Notes under the pieces: generated by a model | What the model saw: the letters and a program-made list of their open reading frames with translations, nothing else | Told to the model about the DNA's origin: nothing | Databases searched by the model: none | Shown: in pieces, positions 50,850-60,037 of the stretch | Numbering within the stretch: position 1 is the stretch's first letter | Layout: each line of letters starts with the position of its first letter | Program-made: the position numbers and the translations under genes | Origin: Mangrovimicrobium sp033283265 | GTDB lineage: Bacteria; Pseudomonadota; Gammaproteobacteria; Pseudomonadales; Halieaceae | Length of the DNA: 64,000 nucleotides | Direction of reading: 5' to 3' | Assembly (NCBI GenBank): GCA_033283265.1 | Contig: JAWMQN010000003.1 | Span: 434,001 to 498,000 of the forward strand

Positions 50850-52021
50850 ATGAAGTACTCCTCGCTGTTTACCCCGTAACTGCCAGGCAGGAGTTCCCGG
50901 GTAATCCAGCGCTCCCGCTCTCCGGGCGGGTCGGCAAGATCGACAATTTCCAGTGGTGCCTGGCGCTGTTTGTCAGCGTCAAGAACCACCACGATTTCCG
51001 GCTTCAGGCGCCGGGTGTCGTTCTGGCGGGTGACGATGGCGACTTCCCCGCTGTTCAGTTCCACCAGTGTGCCGGTGGGAAACAGGCCGATAGCCTGGAT
51101 GAACTGCTCGACCAGCGCGTCCTGGAACAGGACGCCCTTGGCGTCGATGAGTTCCTGCACCGCATCGTGGGAGGTGCGCGCCGCCGCCCAGGGCCGCGGT
51201 TTGATCATCGCGTCGTAGGTATCGACCAGGCCGGCGATACGCGCCAGCAGGGGAATGGCGGCGCCCTCGGCACCGCGCGGGTAGCCGGAGCCATCCATGC
51301 GCTCGTGGTGACTCTCGACGATCGTTCGCACCTCGAAGCCGACGCGGCTGGACTCCATGAGCAGTTCGCTGCCCATCATCGGGTGCGCCCGGACGATACG
51401 CCGCTGGGAGTCATCGAGCCCCCGCGGCTGGTCGAGAAGCTCCGCGGGCAGCTGCGTCATGCCGATGTCGCACAGGGCACAGCCGAGGGCGAGTGTCTCG
51501 AGGTCGTCGCGGGGAAGGCCGATCTGGCGGCCGAGAATGGCCGCCCAGACCGCCATGGATACCCCGTGTTCAAAGCGGTAATCGCCGCTCTGCTTCAGCC
51601 GCAGCAGCGCCGCCGTCGCCTCCTGGTTGCGGAAAATCGTCTCGATCAGGGGGTTGATGGATTCCTGCACCGCTTCGATATCGGTGTCTTTACCCGCGCG
51701 CAGGGATTCGAACACCGAGTCCAACGTGGTCGCCGCATTGTCGAAGCAGGCTCGCGCCGCCTGCATATCGGCCTTCAGTTCAAGGCGTTCCCGCGGCGGC
51801 TGGTAGGTCGGTTCCGTGTAGAGGGCGAGGAACTCGCGGGGCCCGCTGTAGTCCGCGTCGACGTAGACGTGTTCCACGTACTTGGAAACGTAGAGGATTT
51901 CGCTGGTGTCGCGAACCACGAAACCCTGCAGCGCGAAGGGCGTTTCCAGCCACGGGCGATCCAGCTCGGCAACGAACATGCCGGGCTGCAGGCTCATGGC
52001 TGGCAGCTTGACCAGGCGCAT
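50846..52021 (-). CDS. DUF3391 + HD-GYP domain protein with a degenerate HD motif
   Basis: This 391-residue cytoplasmic protein has an N-terminal DUF3391-type domain (MRLVKLPAMSLQPGMFVAEL to about 70) and an HD-GYP domain (about 140-320). The GYP end is intact: H238H239E, then DGSG246YP. The HD pair, however, reads C184D185 (CALCDIGMTQLP) in place of HDIGK, so one metal-binding His is Cys and the following Lys is Met. H152 and H213 are kept. The protein may still bind c-di-GMP but may not cleave it. It is transcribed first in a two-gene unit with the EAL protein. Confidence 0.88.
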   Translation of the reverse strand: MRLVKLPAMSLQPGMFVAELDRPWLETPFALQGFVVRDTSEILYVSKYVEHVYVDADYSGPREFLALYTEPTYQPPRERLELKADMQAARACFDNAATTLDSVFESLRAGKDTDIEAVQESINPLIETIFRNQEATAALLRLKQSGDYRFEHGVSMAVWAAILGRQIGLPRDDLETLALGCALCDIGMTQLPAELLDQPRGLDDSQRRIVRAHPMMGSELLMESSRVGFEVRTIVESHHERMDGSGYPRGAEGAAIPLLARIAGLVDTYDAMIKPRPWAAARTSHDAVQELIDAKGVLFQDALVEQFIQAIGLFPTGTLVELNSGEVAIVTRQNDTRRLKPEIVVVLDADKQRQAPLEIVDLADPPGERERWITRELLPGSYGVNSEEYFI

Positions 52022-52153
52022 CGCGGGCTCCGCGTTTCGGTGAAAATACGCCCAGAATACGCAGTGCGGCTGCTACCGGTCGATGCCGCAGGGTGCTAAG
52101 TGTGAACGAGGTCCCGCTTGGACTGTGCGGGCTGTGACAGCAGTCACAGCTGC

Positions 52154-52771
52154 TCAGGCTTCAGCGATCCAGCTGTGCTCTGCGAGCAGTTTGCCTGCGT
52201 GGAGGACACGCCCGGTGAAGCGCTCGCCGGCAACCACGGCGCCAACGCCGGCGGGGGTGCCGGTCATGACGATATCGCCGTCGTCGAGGGAAATGAATTT
52301 GGCCAGCTCGCGCAGGATCACCGCGGGCGGGTACATCATCAGCGATACGTCGCCGCGCTGGCGCGCCCTGCCGTCCACGTCCAGCTCGAGGCTAAGCTCA
52401 GCCGCTGGGCCGTTGAATGCAATGAATTCGCTGAACAGCGCGGCGCCGTCGAAGGCTTTGGCACGCTCCCAGGGCAGCCCCTTTTCCTTCAGCTTCGACT
52501 GCAGTCCGCGTTTGGTCAGGTCCAGTCCAAAGCCGGCGGCAACCGCGGCCCCGCTTTCTATCAACAGGGCGATCTCGCCCTCGTAGTGCAGCGCTTCGCC
52601 GCCGAGCTGGGCATGGAGGGTGCTGCTTATGGCCGAGTTGGGTTTGTTGAACACCACCATCTCCTCGGGCACCTCGTTGCCGAGCTCCTGGATATGGGCG
52701 ACGTAATTGCGGCCGATACAGACGATCTTGCCGGGGCTGCGTTCGCGGCCGTCCACTGTGACTGTGTGCAC
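52154..52771 (-). CDS. Fumarylacetoacetate hydrolase-family protein
   Basis: This 205-residue enzyme is of the YcgM/FAHD1 type, which often acts as an acylpyruvase or oxaloacetate decarboxylase. The pieces KIVCIGRNYVAHIQELGNE, HYEGEIALLIE (metal-binding Glu) and DGDIVMTGTPAGVG are the signature. GTG at 52771 is the start. It lies 27 bases downstream of the amidotransferase-like gene on the same strand. The natural substrate is unknown. Confidence 0.9.
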   Translation of the reverse strand: MHTVTVDGRERSPGKIVCIGRNYVAHIQELGNEVPEEMVVFNKPNSAISSTLHAQLGGEALHYEGEIALLIESGAAVAAGFGLDLTKRGLQSKLKEKGLPWERAKAFDGAALFSEFIAFNGPAAELSLELDVDGRARQRGDVSLMMYPPAVILRELAKFISLDDGDIVMTGTPAGVGAVVAGERFTGRVLHAGKLLAEHSWIAEA

Positions 52772-52798
52772 GTAACGTTTCCTGTTGCTGTTGGGGAC

Positions 52799-54190
52799 CT
52801 ATTCCTGCATGCCGTGGTAGAGCAGACGGACCAGCAGGCGGGCGCCGTCGTTGTCCTTGAGCTCGGCGTAGCGCGGCCCCTCGCGGCGGCCGATATCGCG
52901 GATGTCCGCCATCAGCTCGGGGTGGAACTGGCAGCTGAAGGAGCGCCGGACGGTGTGGGTTTCCCAGTCCTTGTAATAGATGCAGGTAGTGCCCACCTCG
53001 GTCCAGTCGTCGCCGTCGACACAGGTCTGGGAAAGTATCTCGATGGCGTAGGGCATGCTCAGCAGCCAGGCCAGCGGGGTCACCGCGATGCGATAGCGGA
53101 TGGGAACCAGCGTGTCGTGCAGCAGCTTGTAGGCCCAGCTGGCAAAGAGCGCCGCCTCCTCGTTGACCTCGTCGCCGTGGAACATGGAGATGTTCAGGGT
53201 GCGTTCGCTGCGCATCATGGTATCGATTACCCCCTCGAGGTCATCGGCCACCAGGGCGTGGCTGTCATGCAGCTCCGCGGGGATGTGGTCCCTGACGCCG
53301 TGGGAGCCGTAGGGCAGCAATTGGCGTACGCCCACTTCGACCTGTTCGTTCGGCGCGACGGCGAAATACTGCGAGTGCCAGCCGCGGGCGATCACTTCGC
53401 CACCCTTGACCACGGTCAGTGTTTCGCCCATGTCGGCAATCAGCCCCGCCACCCGTTTCAGGTTGGCGAGGGTGCGGCCATTTTCGTCCAGCGGCAGGCT
53501 GGTGGTGGCCATGATTTCCATGACCGCACGGCGCAGCAGGCGGATATGCGAAACGGCGGCCAGCTGGTGCCCCAGGCAGATGAAGATGCTCGGGCCGCTG
53601 TCGGTCGAGCGCCGCAGCATCAGTTCATCGGTCAGCGCGAGAATATCCCCCAGGCCCGCCTGCGAACCGGCGAAGCTGGCCGGGTCGTAGGCCGAGGGGT
53701 TGCCGCCCTGCACGATGGTGGCGATGCCGGCGCTCATGGTGTGGGCCATGCGCCGCGGGTTGAACACGCCGCTCTGCCACAGCGGGTAGAGGATGGTGTC
53801 GGCGTCGGCGACCTGCTGCAGGATGTAGGCGATGTTCTTGGAGGCGCGCACCGCCTCGCCCTGCAGATTGATACCGACGTTTTCCCAGGGCTCGACCACG
53901 TGCACACCCTGGCGGTAGACCTCGGGGAGACCCAGCAGCAGTTCCAGCTCGTCCTCGCCATGAATCACCTTTTCCAGCGGCGGCGCGACACCCCAGTTGA
54001 ACAGGCTGCCGTCGAGCAGCATGTCGCGCCCCGGGTAGGGGGAGGGCGAGGTGCGGTCGTTGAGGTAGTAACCGAGCAGTGCGTGGATCGTTTCCGGTGT
54101 CGCGGGGTGGTGGCCGAGAATACCCGGGGAGGTTCTCCAGGCGAGGGACTCCAGAGTGGGTTTGCGCCGTGGACGTTGTTGCCCTGTCAT
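52799..54190 (-). CDS. Unusually long class-I glutamine-amidotransferase-like protein
   Basis: The C-terminal part has a class-I GATase active site: SIFIC205LGHQLA is the Cys nucleophile motif and SFSCQFH423PE425 supplies the His and Glu of the triad. The distance between Cys and His, about 218 residues, is more than twice the usual 80-90, so there is a large insertion in the domain. The N-terminal 200 residues (LYPLWQSG, HTMSAGIATIVQGG, and so on) are not recognised. The protein is 463 residues from ATG 54190. It may be a standalone hydrolase acting on a gamma-glutamyl or other amide; no partner synthetase is beside it. Confidence 0.7.
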   Translation of the reverse strand: MTGQQRPRRKPTLESLAWRTSPGILGHHPATPETIHALLGYYLNDRTSPSPYPGRDMLLDGSLFNWGVAPPLEKVIHGEDELELLLGLPEVYRQGVHVVEPWENVGINLQGEAVRASKNIAYILQQVADADTILYPLWQSGVFNPRRMAHTMSAGIATIVQGGNPSAYDPASFAGSQAGLGDILALTDELMLRRSTDSGPSIFICLGHQLAAVSHIRLLRRAVMEIMATTSLPLDENGRTLANLKRVAGLIADMGETLTVVKGGEVIARGWHSQYFAVAPNEQVEVGVRQLLPYGSHGVRDHIPAELHDSHALVADDLEGVIDTMMRSERTLNISMFHGDEVNEEAALFASWAYKLLHDTLVPIRYRIAVTPLAWLLSMPYAIEILSQTCVDGDDWTEVGTTCIYYKDWETHTVRRSFSCQFHPELMADIRDIGRREGPRYAELKDNDGARLLVRLLYHGMQE

Positions 54191-54283
54191 GACCTGTCTT
54201 TCTCTCCCAGAGGATAGTGGTTGCCTTGCGGCCAGGTGGGTCCGCCAGTATCCGGCCAAACTCGCCCAGCGTCCAGACAGCCG

Positions 54284-55150
54284 CTAGCTGGCCGCCCGGC
54301 GGGAGCGGCGATAGCGATACACCGAGAGACTGGCGCTGGCGCCGATTACCAGCAGGCAGCCGATCACCTTCTGCGCCGTGAAGGACTCGCCGAGAAACAC
54401 CGCGCTCCCGGTAAGCGCGCCCGGCAGATAAAGATAGTAGATCATGCTCGAGTGCAGCGCCGGCAGCTCGGTGCTCGACTTCACCCACAGGCCGTGGGCG
54501 AACAGGGTGCAGATCACGCCCAGGGCGAGCAGCTGGTAATAGTCCGTGGTCTGCAGGTTCCAGTCGGTTTTACCCCACAGCGGCAGGAACACGATCAGGG
54601 CGAAGAAGAACTGGCCCCAGGTGCGCTCCAGGGTGCCGATACTGGTGGCGCGCTGGTGCAGCAGGGGTAGCGCCGCGTAGCACAATGCGCTGACCAGGCC
54701 GACTGCGATGCCGAGGGAGATCTCGTTCTGCAGGGAAAAGCCCGGCGAGACGATGAGGCAGCCGGAGAAGCATACCGCGATGGCCAGCCACTCGATCGGC
54801 GTGACCCGCTCGCCGTTGAACAGCCAGGCGAGGATCAGGTACTGCACGCTGTAGGTGGTGATGGTGAGTGCGGCGATGGCGGCGGTGGCCAGCTTGATGC
54901 TGAAGAAGTACAGCAGCCAGTGCACCCCGAACACGATGCCGATGAGGATCAGCTGTTGCCACTGCCGGCGGTCGAGCCGGCGCAGCTGGGGGCGGAACAG
55001 CACCATCGGGGTGAGCACGATGATCGCCACGGCGAGGCGGAAGATGCCGATGGTGTATTCGTTGGCGGCGGTGGACTTCACCAGTACCGGCACGCCGGAC
55101 ATCATGAAGACCGAGGCGATGGCGACCAGGATGAGTTGTTGGCGGGGCAT
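54284..55150 (-). CDS. EamA-family (DMT) transporter
   Basis: This is a ten-helix inner-membrane drug/metabolite transporter of 288 residues. Two EamA-like halves are visible, with GVPVLVKSTAANEYTIGIFRLAVA and LGVICTLFAHGLWVKSSTELPA, ending in a basic tail. It lies 11 bases after the exported amidohydrolase gene and so is co-transcribed with it. In this context it may move a nucleobase or related breakdown product across the inner membrane, but that is inference. Confidence 0.9.
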   Translation of the reverse strand: MPRQQLILVAIASVFMMSGVPVLVKSTAANEYTIGIFRLAVAIIVLTPMVLFRPQLRRLDRRQWQQLILIGIVFGVHWLLYFFSIKLATAAIAALTITTYSVQYLILAWLFNGERVTPIEWLAIAVCFSGCLIVSPGFSLQNEISLGIAVGLVSALCYAALPLLHQRATSIGTLERTWGQFFFALIVFLPLWGKTDWNLQTTDYYQLLALGVICTLFAHGLWVKSSTELPALHSSMIYYLYLPGALTGSAVFLGESFTAQKVIGCLLVIGASASLSVYRYRRSRRAAS

Positions 55151-55161
55151 ATCTCGGGCCT

Positions 55162-56562
55162 TCAGTCGCTGCTGGTCGACGTCAGTGCGGCGCGGATTTT
55201 TCCGGCACTGGTCTCGATGTCACGGCGCAGCTGCGCTTCGTCGATGCTGAGTACCTCGCCCGCCTCCATCAACACCCGGCCGGCGACGATGGTGGTGACC
55301 ACATCCGTGCTGTCGAGCACGTAGACCAGGTGCGAGATGATGTCGTAGCGCGGCTGGTGGCGGGTCTTGCCGATGTCGAGCTGGATCAGGTCGGCCTGCA
55401 TACCGGGCCTGAGCTGGCCGATTTGCTCGCCGAGGCCGACGGCCGCCGCTCCCAGCCGGGTGGCCATGGCCAGTGCCTGGGGTGCCGGCAGCGCCGTCGG
55501 ATCGCCGCTGGCGACCTTGTGCAGCAGTGCCGCCATGCGAATCTCCTCCCACATGTCGAGGTCGTTGTTGGACGCCGCGCCATCGGTGCCAAGGCCGACG
55601 CTGATCCCCGCCGCCAGCATCGCCGGCACCGGGGAGATGCCCGCGCCGAGTTTCATGTTCGAGGTCGGGTTGTGGATCGGGCCGACGCTGCCCTGCGCCA
55701 CCAGCGCGATATCCTCCGCATCCAGCTGGATCATGTGCGCGGCGATCAGCGGGGTGTCCAGCATGCCCAGGCCCTGCACGTGTTTTACCGGGGTGGTGTC
55801 GAAATGCTCGCGCACGTAGTCGCTCTCCGCCGGCGCCTCGGCCAGGTGCATGGTGATCAGCGCGTCGGCGTCGCGCGCCGCGGCCACGGTAGCCGCCAGG
55901 TGTTCCGGGGAAACCGTATAGGGCGCGTGGGGTGCGAAGGCCGGGGTGATGCGCGGCTCCCTGCCCCGCCAGCGCCGGACGAAGTCCTGCGCCGCGGCGA
56001 AGGAGTCGTCCCAACCCTTGAAACCGGGGCTGGGGAAGTCGATTTGCGGGGCGCCGATGACCGCGCGCAGGCCGCAGCGCTGGACCACGCCGGCGATCTC
56101 GTCGGGGTAGAAATACATGTCGACGAAGGTGGTGGTGCCACCGCGAATCATCTCCCAGCAGGCCAGGGTGGTGCCGGTGCGGATGAATTCCGGGGTGACG
56201 AAGCGCCCCTCCATCGGGAACACGTAGTTATGCAGCCAGGTCATCAGGTCGAGGTCGTCGACCATACCGCGGAACAGGGTCATCGCGCTGTGGGTGTGGC
56301 CGTTGACCAGGCCCGGCATCAGTACCCGCCCGGCGCCGCTGACCTGCCGCCCGGCCTGGTAGGCGGCGTCGATCTCGGCCCGCGGGCCGACGGCCAGGAT
56401 GGTGTCACCGCGAATGGCGACCGCACCATCGCGCAGCACTTCGCTGCCGGGAGCCATGCTCACGAGGTAGTCGCCGTAGACAATCAGGTCCGCGGGCGCG
56501 CCAAAAGCGCGCGCACCAAAAATGCTCGTAAGCACCATGATGGCGAGACAGGTATTTTTCAC
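55162..56562 (-). CDS. Exported amidohydrolase, deaminase type (MtaD/adenosine-deaminase-like)
   Basis: This 466-residue enzyme is in the ATZ/TRZ amidohydrolase family. Metal ligands appear in NGH89TH91, FAPHAPYTVS, MHLAEAPAE and GTDGAASNNDLD. VNGHTHSAMTLFRGM...MTWLHNYVFPMEGRFV is the signature of S-adenosylhomocysteine/methylthioadenosine deaminases. Unlike those cytoplasmic enzymes, this one starts with a signal peptide ending ARAFGA, so it should act in the periplasm. It is divergent from receptor 5, followed by the EamA transporter. A likely job is deaminating adenosine-type nucleosides after uptake by the receptor. Confidence 0.88.
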   Translation of the reverse strand: MKNTCLAIMVLTSIFGARAFGAPADLIVYGDYLVSMAPGSEVLRDGAVAIRGDTILAVGPRAEIDAAYQAGRQVSGAGRVLMPGLVNGHTHSAMTLFRGMVDDLDLMTWLHNYVFPMEGRFVTPEFIRTGTTLACWEMIRGGTTTFVDMYFYPDEIAGVVQRCGLRAVIGAPQIDFPSPGFKGWDDSFAAAQDFVRRWRGREPRITPAFAPHAPYTVSPEHLAATVAAARDADALITMHLAEAPAESDYVREHFDTTPVKHVQGLGMLDTPLIAAHMIQLDAEDIALVAQGSVGPIHNPTSNMKLGAGISPVPAMLAAGISVGLGTDGAASNNDLDMWEEIRMAALLHKVASGDPTALPAPQALAMATRLGAAAVGLGEQIGQLRPGMQADLIQLDIGKTRHQPRYDIISHLVYVLDSTDVVTTIVAGRVLMEAGEVLSIDEAQLRRDIETSAGKIRAALTSTSSD

Positions 56563-56748
56563 GGTTCTCCCTCCGCGGATGGTGATGTCATTTACAGCTG
56601 GCTACTCTACGCGATGTCGCCTGAATTCAGGTAATTTTTGACGCTTTGGTCAGATTTTAGCGGGATTGGCACGCCCCGTGCCTCTCCTACACTTTTCCCC
56701 CGGGGCGACCGCCGCGGGGATTCAAAGCCTTCGCTACAGGGAGCTCCC

Positions 56749-58923
56749 ATGCAAACAGCCACCAACCTTCGATTCGCCGTCGCCAGCGCTTTCGGTCTCG
56801 CCCTCGGCACTGCCGTGCCGGCGCAGGCGCAATTAGAGGAAGTCATCGTTACCGCCCAGAAGCGCGAGGAGAGCGCACTGGAGGTGCCGCTGTCGCTGGC
56901 CACCCTGTCCGGGGAGAATTTTACCTCCCTGTTCCAGGGCGGTGCGGATGTTCGCGGCCTGTCGGCGCATGTGCCGGGCCTCTACGTCGAGTCCTCCAAC
57001 GGCCGGGTGGCACCGCGATTCTACATCCGCGGCCTGGGAAATATCGACTTCGATCTCGCGGCGTCACAGCCGGTGTCGGTGGTTATGGACGAAGTGGTCA
57101 TGGAGAACGTGGTGCTGAAGAGCTTCCCGCTCTTCGACATCGACCGGGTGGAAGTGCTGCGCGGTCCCCAGGGTTCTCTGTTCGGCCGCAACACCACGGC
57201 GGGCATCGTCAAGTTCGACTCGGTCAAACCCTCGCAGGAGTTTGACGCCAGTTTCCGCATCGACGCCGGTGTCGACGGCCCGGGCACGCTGAACTTCGAG
57301 GGCGCCGTCGGCGGCGGTCTGACCGACACCCTGTCCGGCCGCCTGGCGGTCTTGAGCCAGGACCGTGACGACTGGATCGACAACGGCTACACCGGCGAGG
57401 ACGACGCCCTCGGCGGCTTCCAGGAGTACGCCGGCAAGGCCTGGTTGCTGTGGGAGCCGACCGACCGCTTCAGTGCCCTGCTCGGCGGCCACTACCGCGA
57501 CCTCGAAGGCACCGCAGCGGTGTTTCGCGCCAACATCTTCGACACCGGCAGCAATGACCTGAACGACAACTACGACCGCGAGACCGTCTACTTCGACGAG
57601 GGCGACAACAATCCCCAGGAGTACGAAAGCAGCGGTTACAGCCTGAAACTCGACTACGAACTCGACAGCGTTTTGCTCACCTCCATCACCGCCTTCGAAG
57701 AGGCGAAAGGGCGCAGCAAGGGGGACATCGACGGGGGTTTCGGCGCCGTATTCCTGCCTGAAATGGGGCCGGGCTTTATTCCCTTCCCCTCACTTTCAGA
57801 GGACAAGGCGGATGTAGAGCAGGTCACCCAGGAATTCCGGGTGGCCAGTATTGGCGGAGAGGTGTTCAACTGGCAGGCCGGTGTGTTCTATTTCGATTCC
57901 ACGCTTGATGTAGACACCAATCCCTTCTTCGTTCCACCTACACTGGTGACCCACGACAACACCTCCTGGGCTGTCTTCGGCCAGGGCGATTACGCCATCA
58001 CCAATCTTTGGACCCTGACCGCGGGCCTGCGCTACACCGACGACGAGAAGGAGTTCAGCGCGCCCGGTTACGACGTCGAAGCGGATGACCAGGAGTGGAG
58101 CGGCGACCTCGCCCTCTCCTTCGCGGCCACCGACAGCTCGCTGGTCTGGGCCAAGGTCGGTACCGGCTTCCGCGCCCCGACCATCCAGGGCCGCGACGTG
58201 GCCTTTGGCTCCGCGCCCTCGGTGGCGGAGTCGGAAACCATCACCTCCTTCGAGCTGGGTTACAAGGCCCAGTACGGCGACAGCCTGCGGGTCAACTCCG
58301 CGCTGTTCTACTATGAAGTCGAGGACATGCAGTTCACCGCGGTGGGTGGCGCCGACAACAGTATCCAGCTGATCAACGCCGACAAGGGCACCGGCATGGG
58401 CGCCGAGCTGGACGTCGAGTGGCAGCCGCTGGAGAACCTGCTGCTGACCTTCGGCGCGGCCTATGCGGACACCGAAATCGAGGACAGCAGCCTGCTGGTC
58501 GGCGGCTGTGGCAGCGGTCTGTGCACCATCACCAACCCGACTGTCACCAACCCCGATGGCAGTGTCCTGGCCTACGTTGACGGCAACCCCTTCCCCAACG
58601 CGCCGGAAACCACCCTCAATTTCACCCTGAGCTACGCCTTCCCGCTGACCAACTCGGATGAGCTGTTCTTCTACACCGACTGGGCCTACCAGGGCGACAC
58701 GCAGATCTTCCTCTACGAGTCGAAGGAGTTCGTGACCGACGGCCAGTTCGAGGGCGGGGTGCGCATGGGCTACCGCCTGCAGGACGGCACCTGGGAGGTG
58801 GCGCTGTTCGGGCGTAACATTACCGACGAGGAAAACGTGCAGGGCGCCATCGACTTCAACAACCTGACCGGCTTCACCAACGAGCCGCGGGTATTTGGCG
58901 TCTCTGTGGCCGCGCGTTACTGA
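56749..58923 (+). CDS. TonB-dependent outer-membrane receptor 5
   Basis: This TonB-dependent transporter has 724 residues. ATG at 56749 has AGGGAG a few bases upstream; the signal peptide ends VPAQAQ and the TonB-box/plug entry reads LEEVIVTAQKREESALEVPLSL. FYIRGLGNIDFD, VEVLRGPQGSLFGRNTTAGIV (plug) and the last strand FGVSVAARY complete it. It is 25 bases upstream of the NUP-family gene and divergent from an exported deaminase gene. The cluster points to nucleosides or a related compound as substrate; this is inference. Confidence 0.93.
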   Translation: MQTATNLRFAVASAFGLALGTAVPAQAQLEEVIVTAQKREESALEVPLSLATLSGENFTSLFQGGADVRGLSAHVPGLYVESSNGRVAPRFYIRGLGNIDFDLAASQPVSVVMDEVVMENVVLKSFPLFDIDRVEVLRGPQGSLFGRNTTAGIVKFDSVKPSQEFDASFRIDAGVDGPGTLNFEGAVGGGLTDTLSGRLAVLSQDRDDWIDNGYTGEDDALGGFQEYAGKAWLLWEPTDRFSALLGGHYRDLEGTAAVFRANIFDTGSNDLNDNYDRETVYFDEGDNNPQEYESSGYSLKLDYELDSVLLTSITAFEEAKGRSKGDIDGGFGAVFLPEMGPGFIPFPSLSEDKADVEQVTQEFRVASIGGEVFNWQAGVFYFDSTLDVDTNPFFVPPTLVTHDNTSWAVFGQGDYAITNLWTLTAGLRYTDDEKEFSAPGYDVEADDQEWSGDLALSFAATDSSLVWAKVGTGFRAPTIQGRDVAFGSAPSVAESETITSFELGYKAQYGDSLRVNSALFYYEVEDMQFTAVGGADNSIQLINADKGTGMGAELDVEWQPLENLLLTFGAAYADTEIEDSSLLVGGCGSGLCTITNPTVTNPDGSVLAYVDGNPFPNAPETTLNFTLSYAFPLTNSDELFFYTDWAYQGDTQIFLYESKEFVTDGQFEGGVRMGYRLQDGTWEVALFGRNITDEENVQGAIDFNNLTGFTNEPRVFGVSVAARY

Positions 58924-58948
58924 GCGCTCAACTGGTCGGAGTAGTCGA

Positions 58949-60010
58949 ATGAAAAGATTTTTCCTGGCGGTAGCGCTGACGGGCCTGCTGTCGCCCGCAG
59001 TATTTGCGGCGGAGTCTCCCCTGCCGGTCAAGGTCGTGGTGGTGACCATGTTCGAGACCGGCGAGGACACGGGCGACAAGGCCGGTGAATTCCAGCGCTG
59101 GAAGGAGCGGCAGAAACTCGACACCGTGTTTGCCGCCCCGCACATGCACCACGATGTGCTGGCGAATACGGACACCGGGGTGATCGGCATCGTCACCGGC
59201 ATGGGTACGGCGAATGCCGCGGCCAGCGTCATGGCCCTCGGGCTCGACCCGCGCTTCGACCTGAGCCGCGCCTACTGGCTGGTGGCCGGTATCTCCGGCT
59301 TCGACCCCAACGATGCCTCGCTGGGCTCGGTGGCCTGGGCGCGTTTCCTGGTCGACGGCGACCTCGCCCACCAGATCGACGCGCGGGAAAAACCCGCGGA
59401 CTGGCCGGACGGTTACTTCCCGCTGTTCAGCCAGGGCCCGAACGACCAGGAGCGGCGCAGCTACAACCTCGGCGAGGTGTTCGAGCTCAACGGCGACCTG
59501 CTCGACTGGGCCTACCAGCTCACCGTGGACATCCCCCTGCAGGACGACCCCTCGCTGGCGGCGACGCGCAAGCTCTACCCGGACTACCCGGTCGCCCAGC
59601 GCAAGCCCTTCGTGCTGATTGGCGACCAGCTCGCCGCCATGACCTTCTGGCACGGCACCCTGCTCAACGACTGGGCCAACCGCTGGGTCGACTACTGGAC
59701 CGGTGGTGAGGGTGAGTTCGTCAGCTCGGCGATGGAGGACACCGGCACCTACCAGTCCCTGAGCTACCTCGACAACGCGGGCAAGGTGGACAAGGACCGG
59801 GTGCTGGTACTGCGCACGGCGTCCAACTTCACCATGCCGCCGACCGGCGTCGACGCCGCGACCTACCTGCGCCAGGAGCAGCACGACAGCTACGCCGGTC
59901 TGGATGCATCGCTGGAAAACGCCTACCGGGTGGGCAGCGCGGTGGTAGCGGAACTGGTCGAAAACTGGGAGCGCTACCGCGACACCATCCCGGCGCCCGC
60001 CGCGGATTGA
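58949..60010 (+). CDS. NUP-family (purine nucleoside permease-like) exported protein
   Basis: This 353-residue protein has a signal peptide (MKRFFLAVALTGLLSPAVFA) and the NUP-family core: VVVVTMFETGEDTG, GIVTGMGTANAAASVMALGLDPRFDL, YWLVAGISGFDPNDASLGSVAWARF, MEDTGTYQSLSYL and VLVLRTASNFTMPP. The name comes from a Candida purine nucleoside uptake protein; the fold is related to nucleoside phosphorylases and the family has no membrane spans. A periplasmic nucleosidase or nucleoside-binding role is more likely than transport. ATG at 58949 lies 25 bases after receptor 5, so they form one unit. Confidence 0.85.
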   Translation: MKRFFLAVALTGLLSPAVFAAESPLPVKVVVVTMFETGEDTGDKAGEFQRWKERQKLDTVFAAPHMHHDVLANTDTGVIGIVTGMGTANAAASVMALGLDPRFDLSRAYWLVAGISGFDPNDASLGSVAWARFLVDGDLAHQIDAREKPADWPDGYFPLFSQGPNDQERRSYNLGEVFELNGDLLDWAYQLTVDIPLQDDPSLAATRKLYPDYPVAQRKPFVLIGDQLAAMTFWHGTLLNDWANRWVDYWTGGEGEFVSSAMEDTGTYQSLSYLDNAGKVDKDRVLVLRTASNFTMPPTGVDAATYLRQEQHDSYAGLDASLENAYRVGSAVVAELVENWERYRDTIPAPAAD

Positions 60011-60037
60011 TCCAGGCTGCCCTGGCCGCCGGTGCGG

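Noticed and set aside
52799..54190. Nicotinate phosphoribosyltransferase
   Set aside because: My first impression from length and the N-terminal part; no phosphoribosyltransferase motif is present, whereas a GATase Cys-His-Glu triad is visible.
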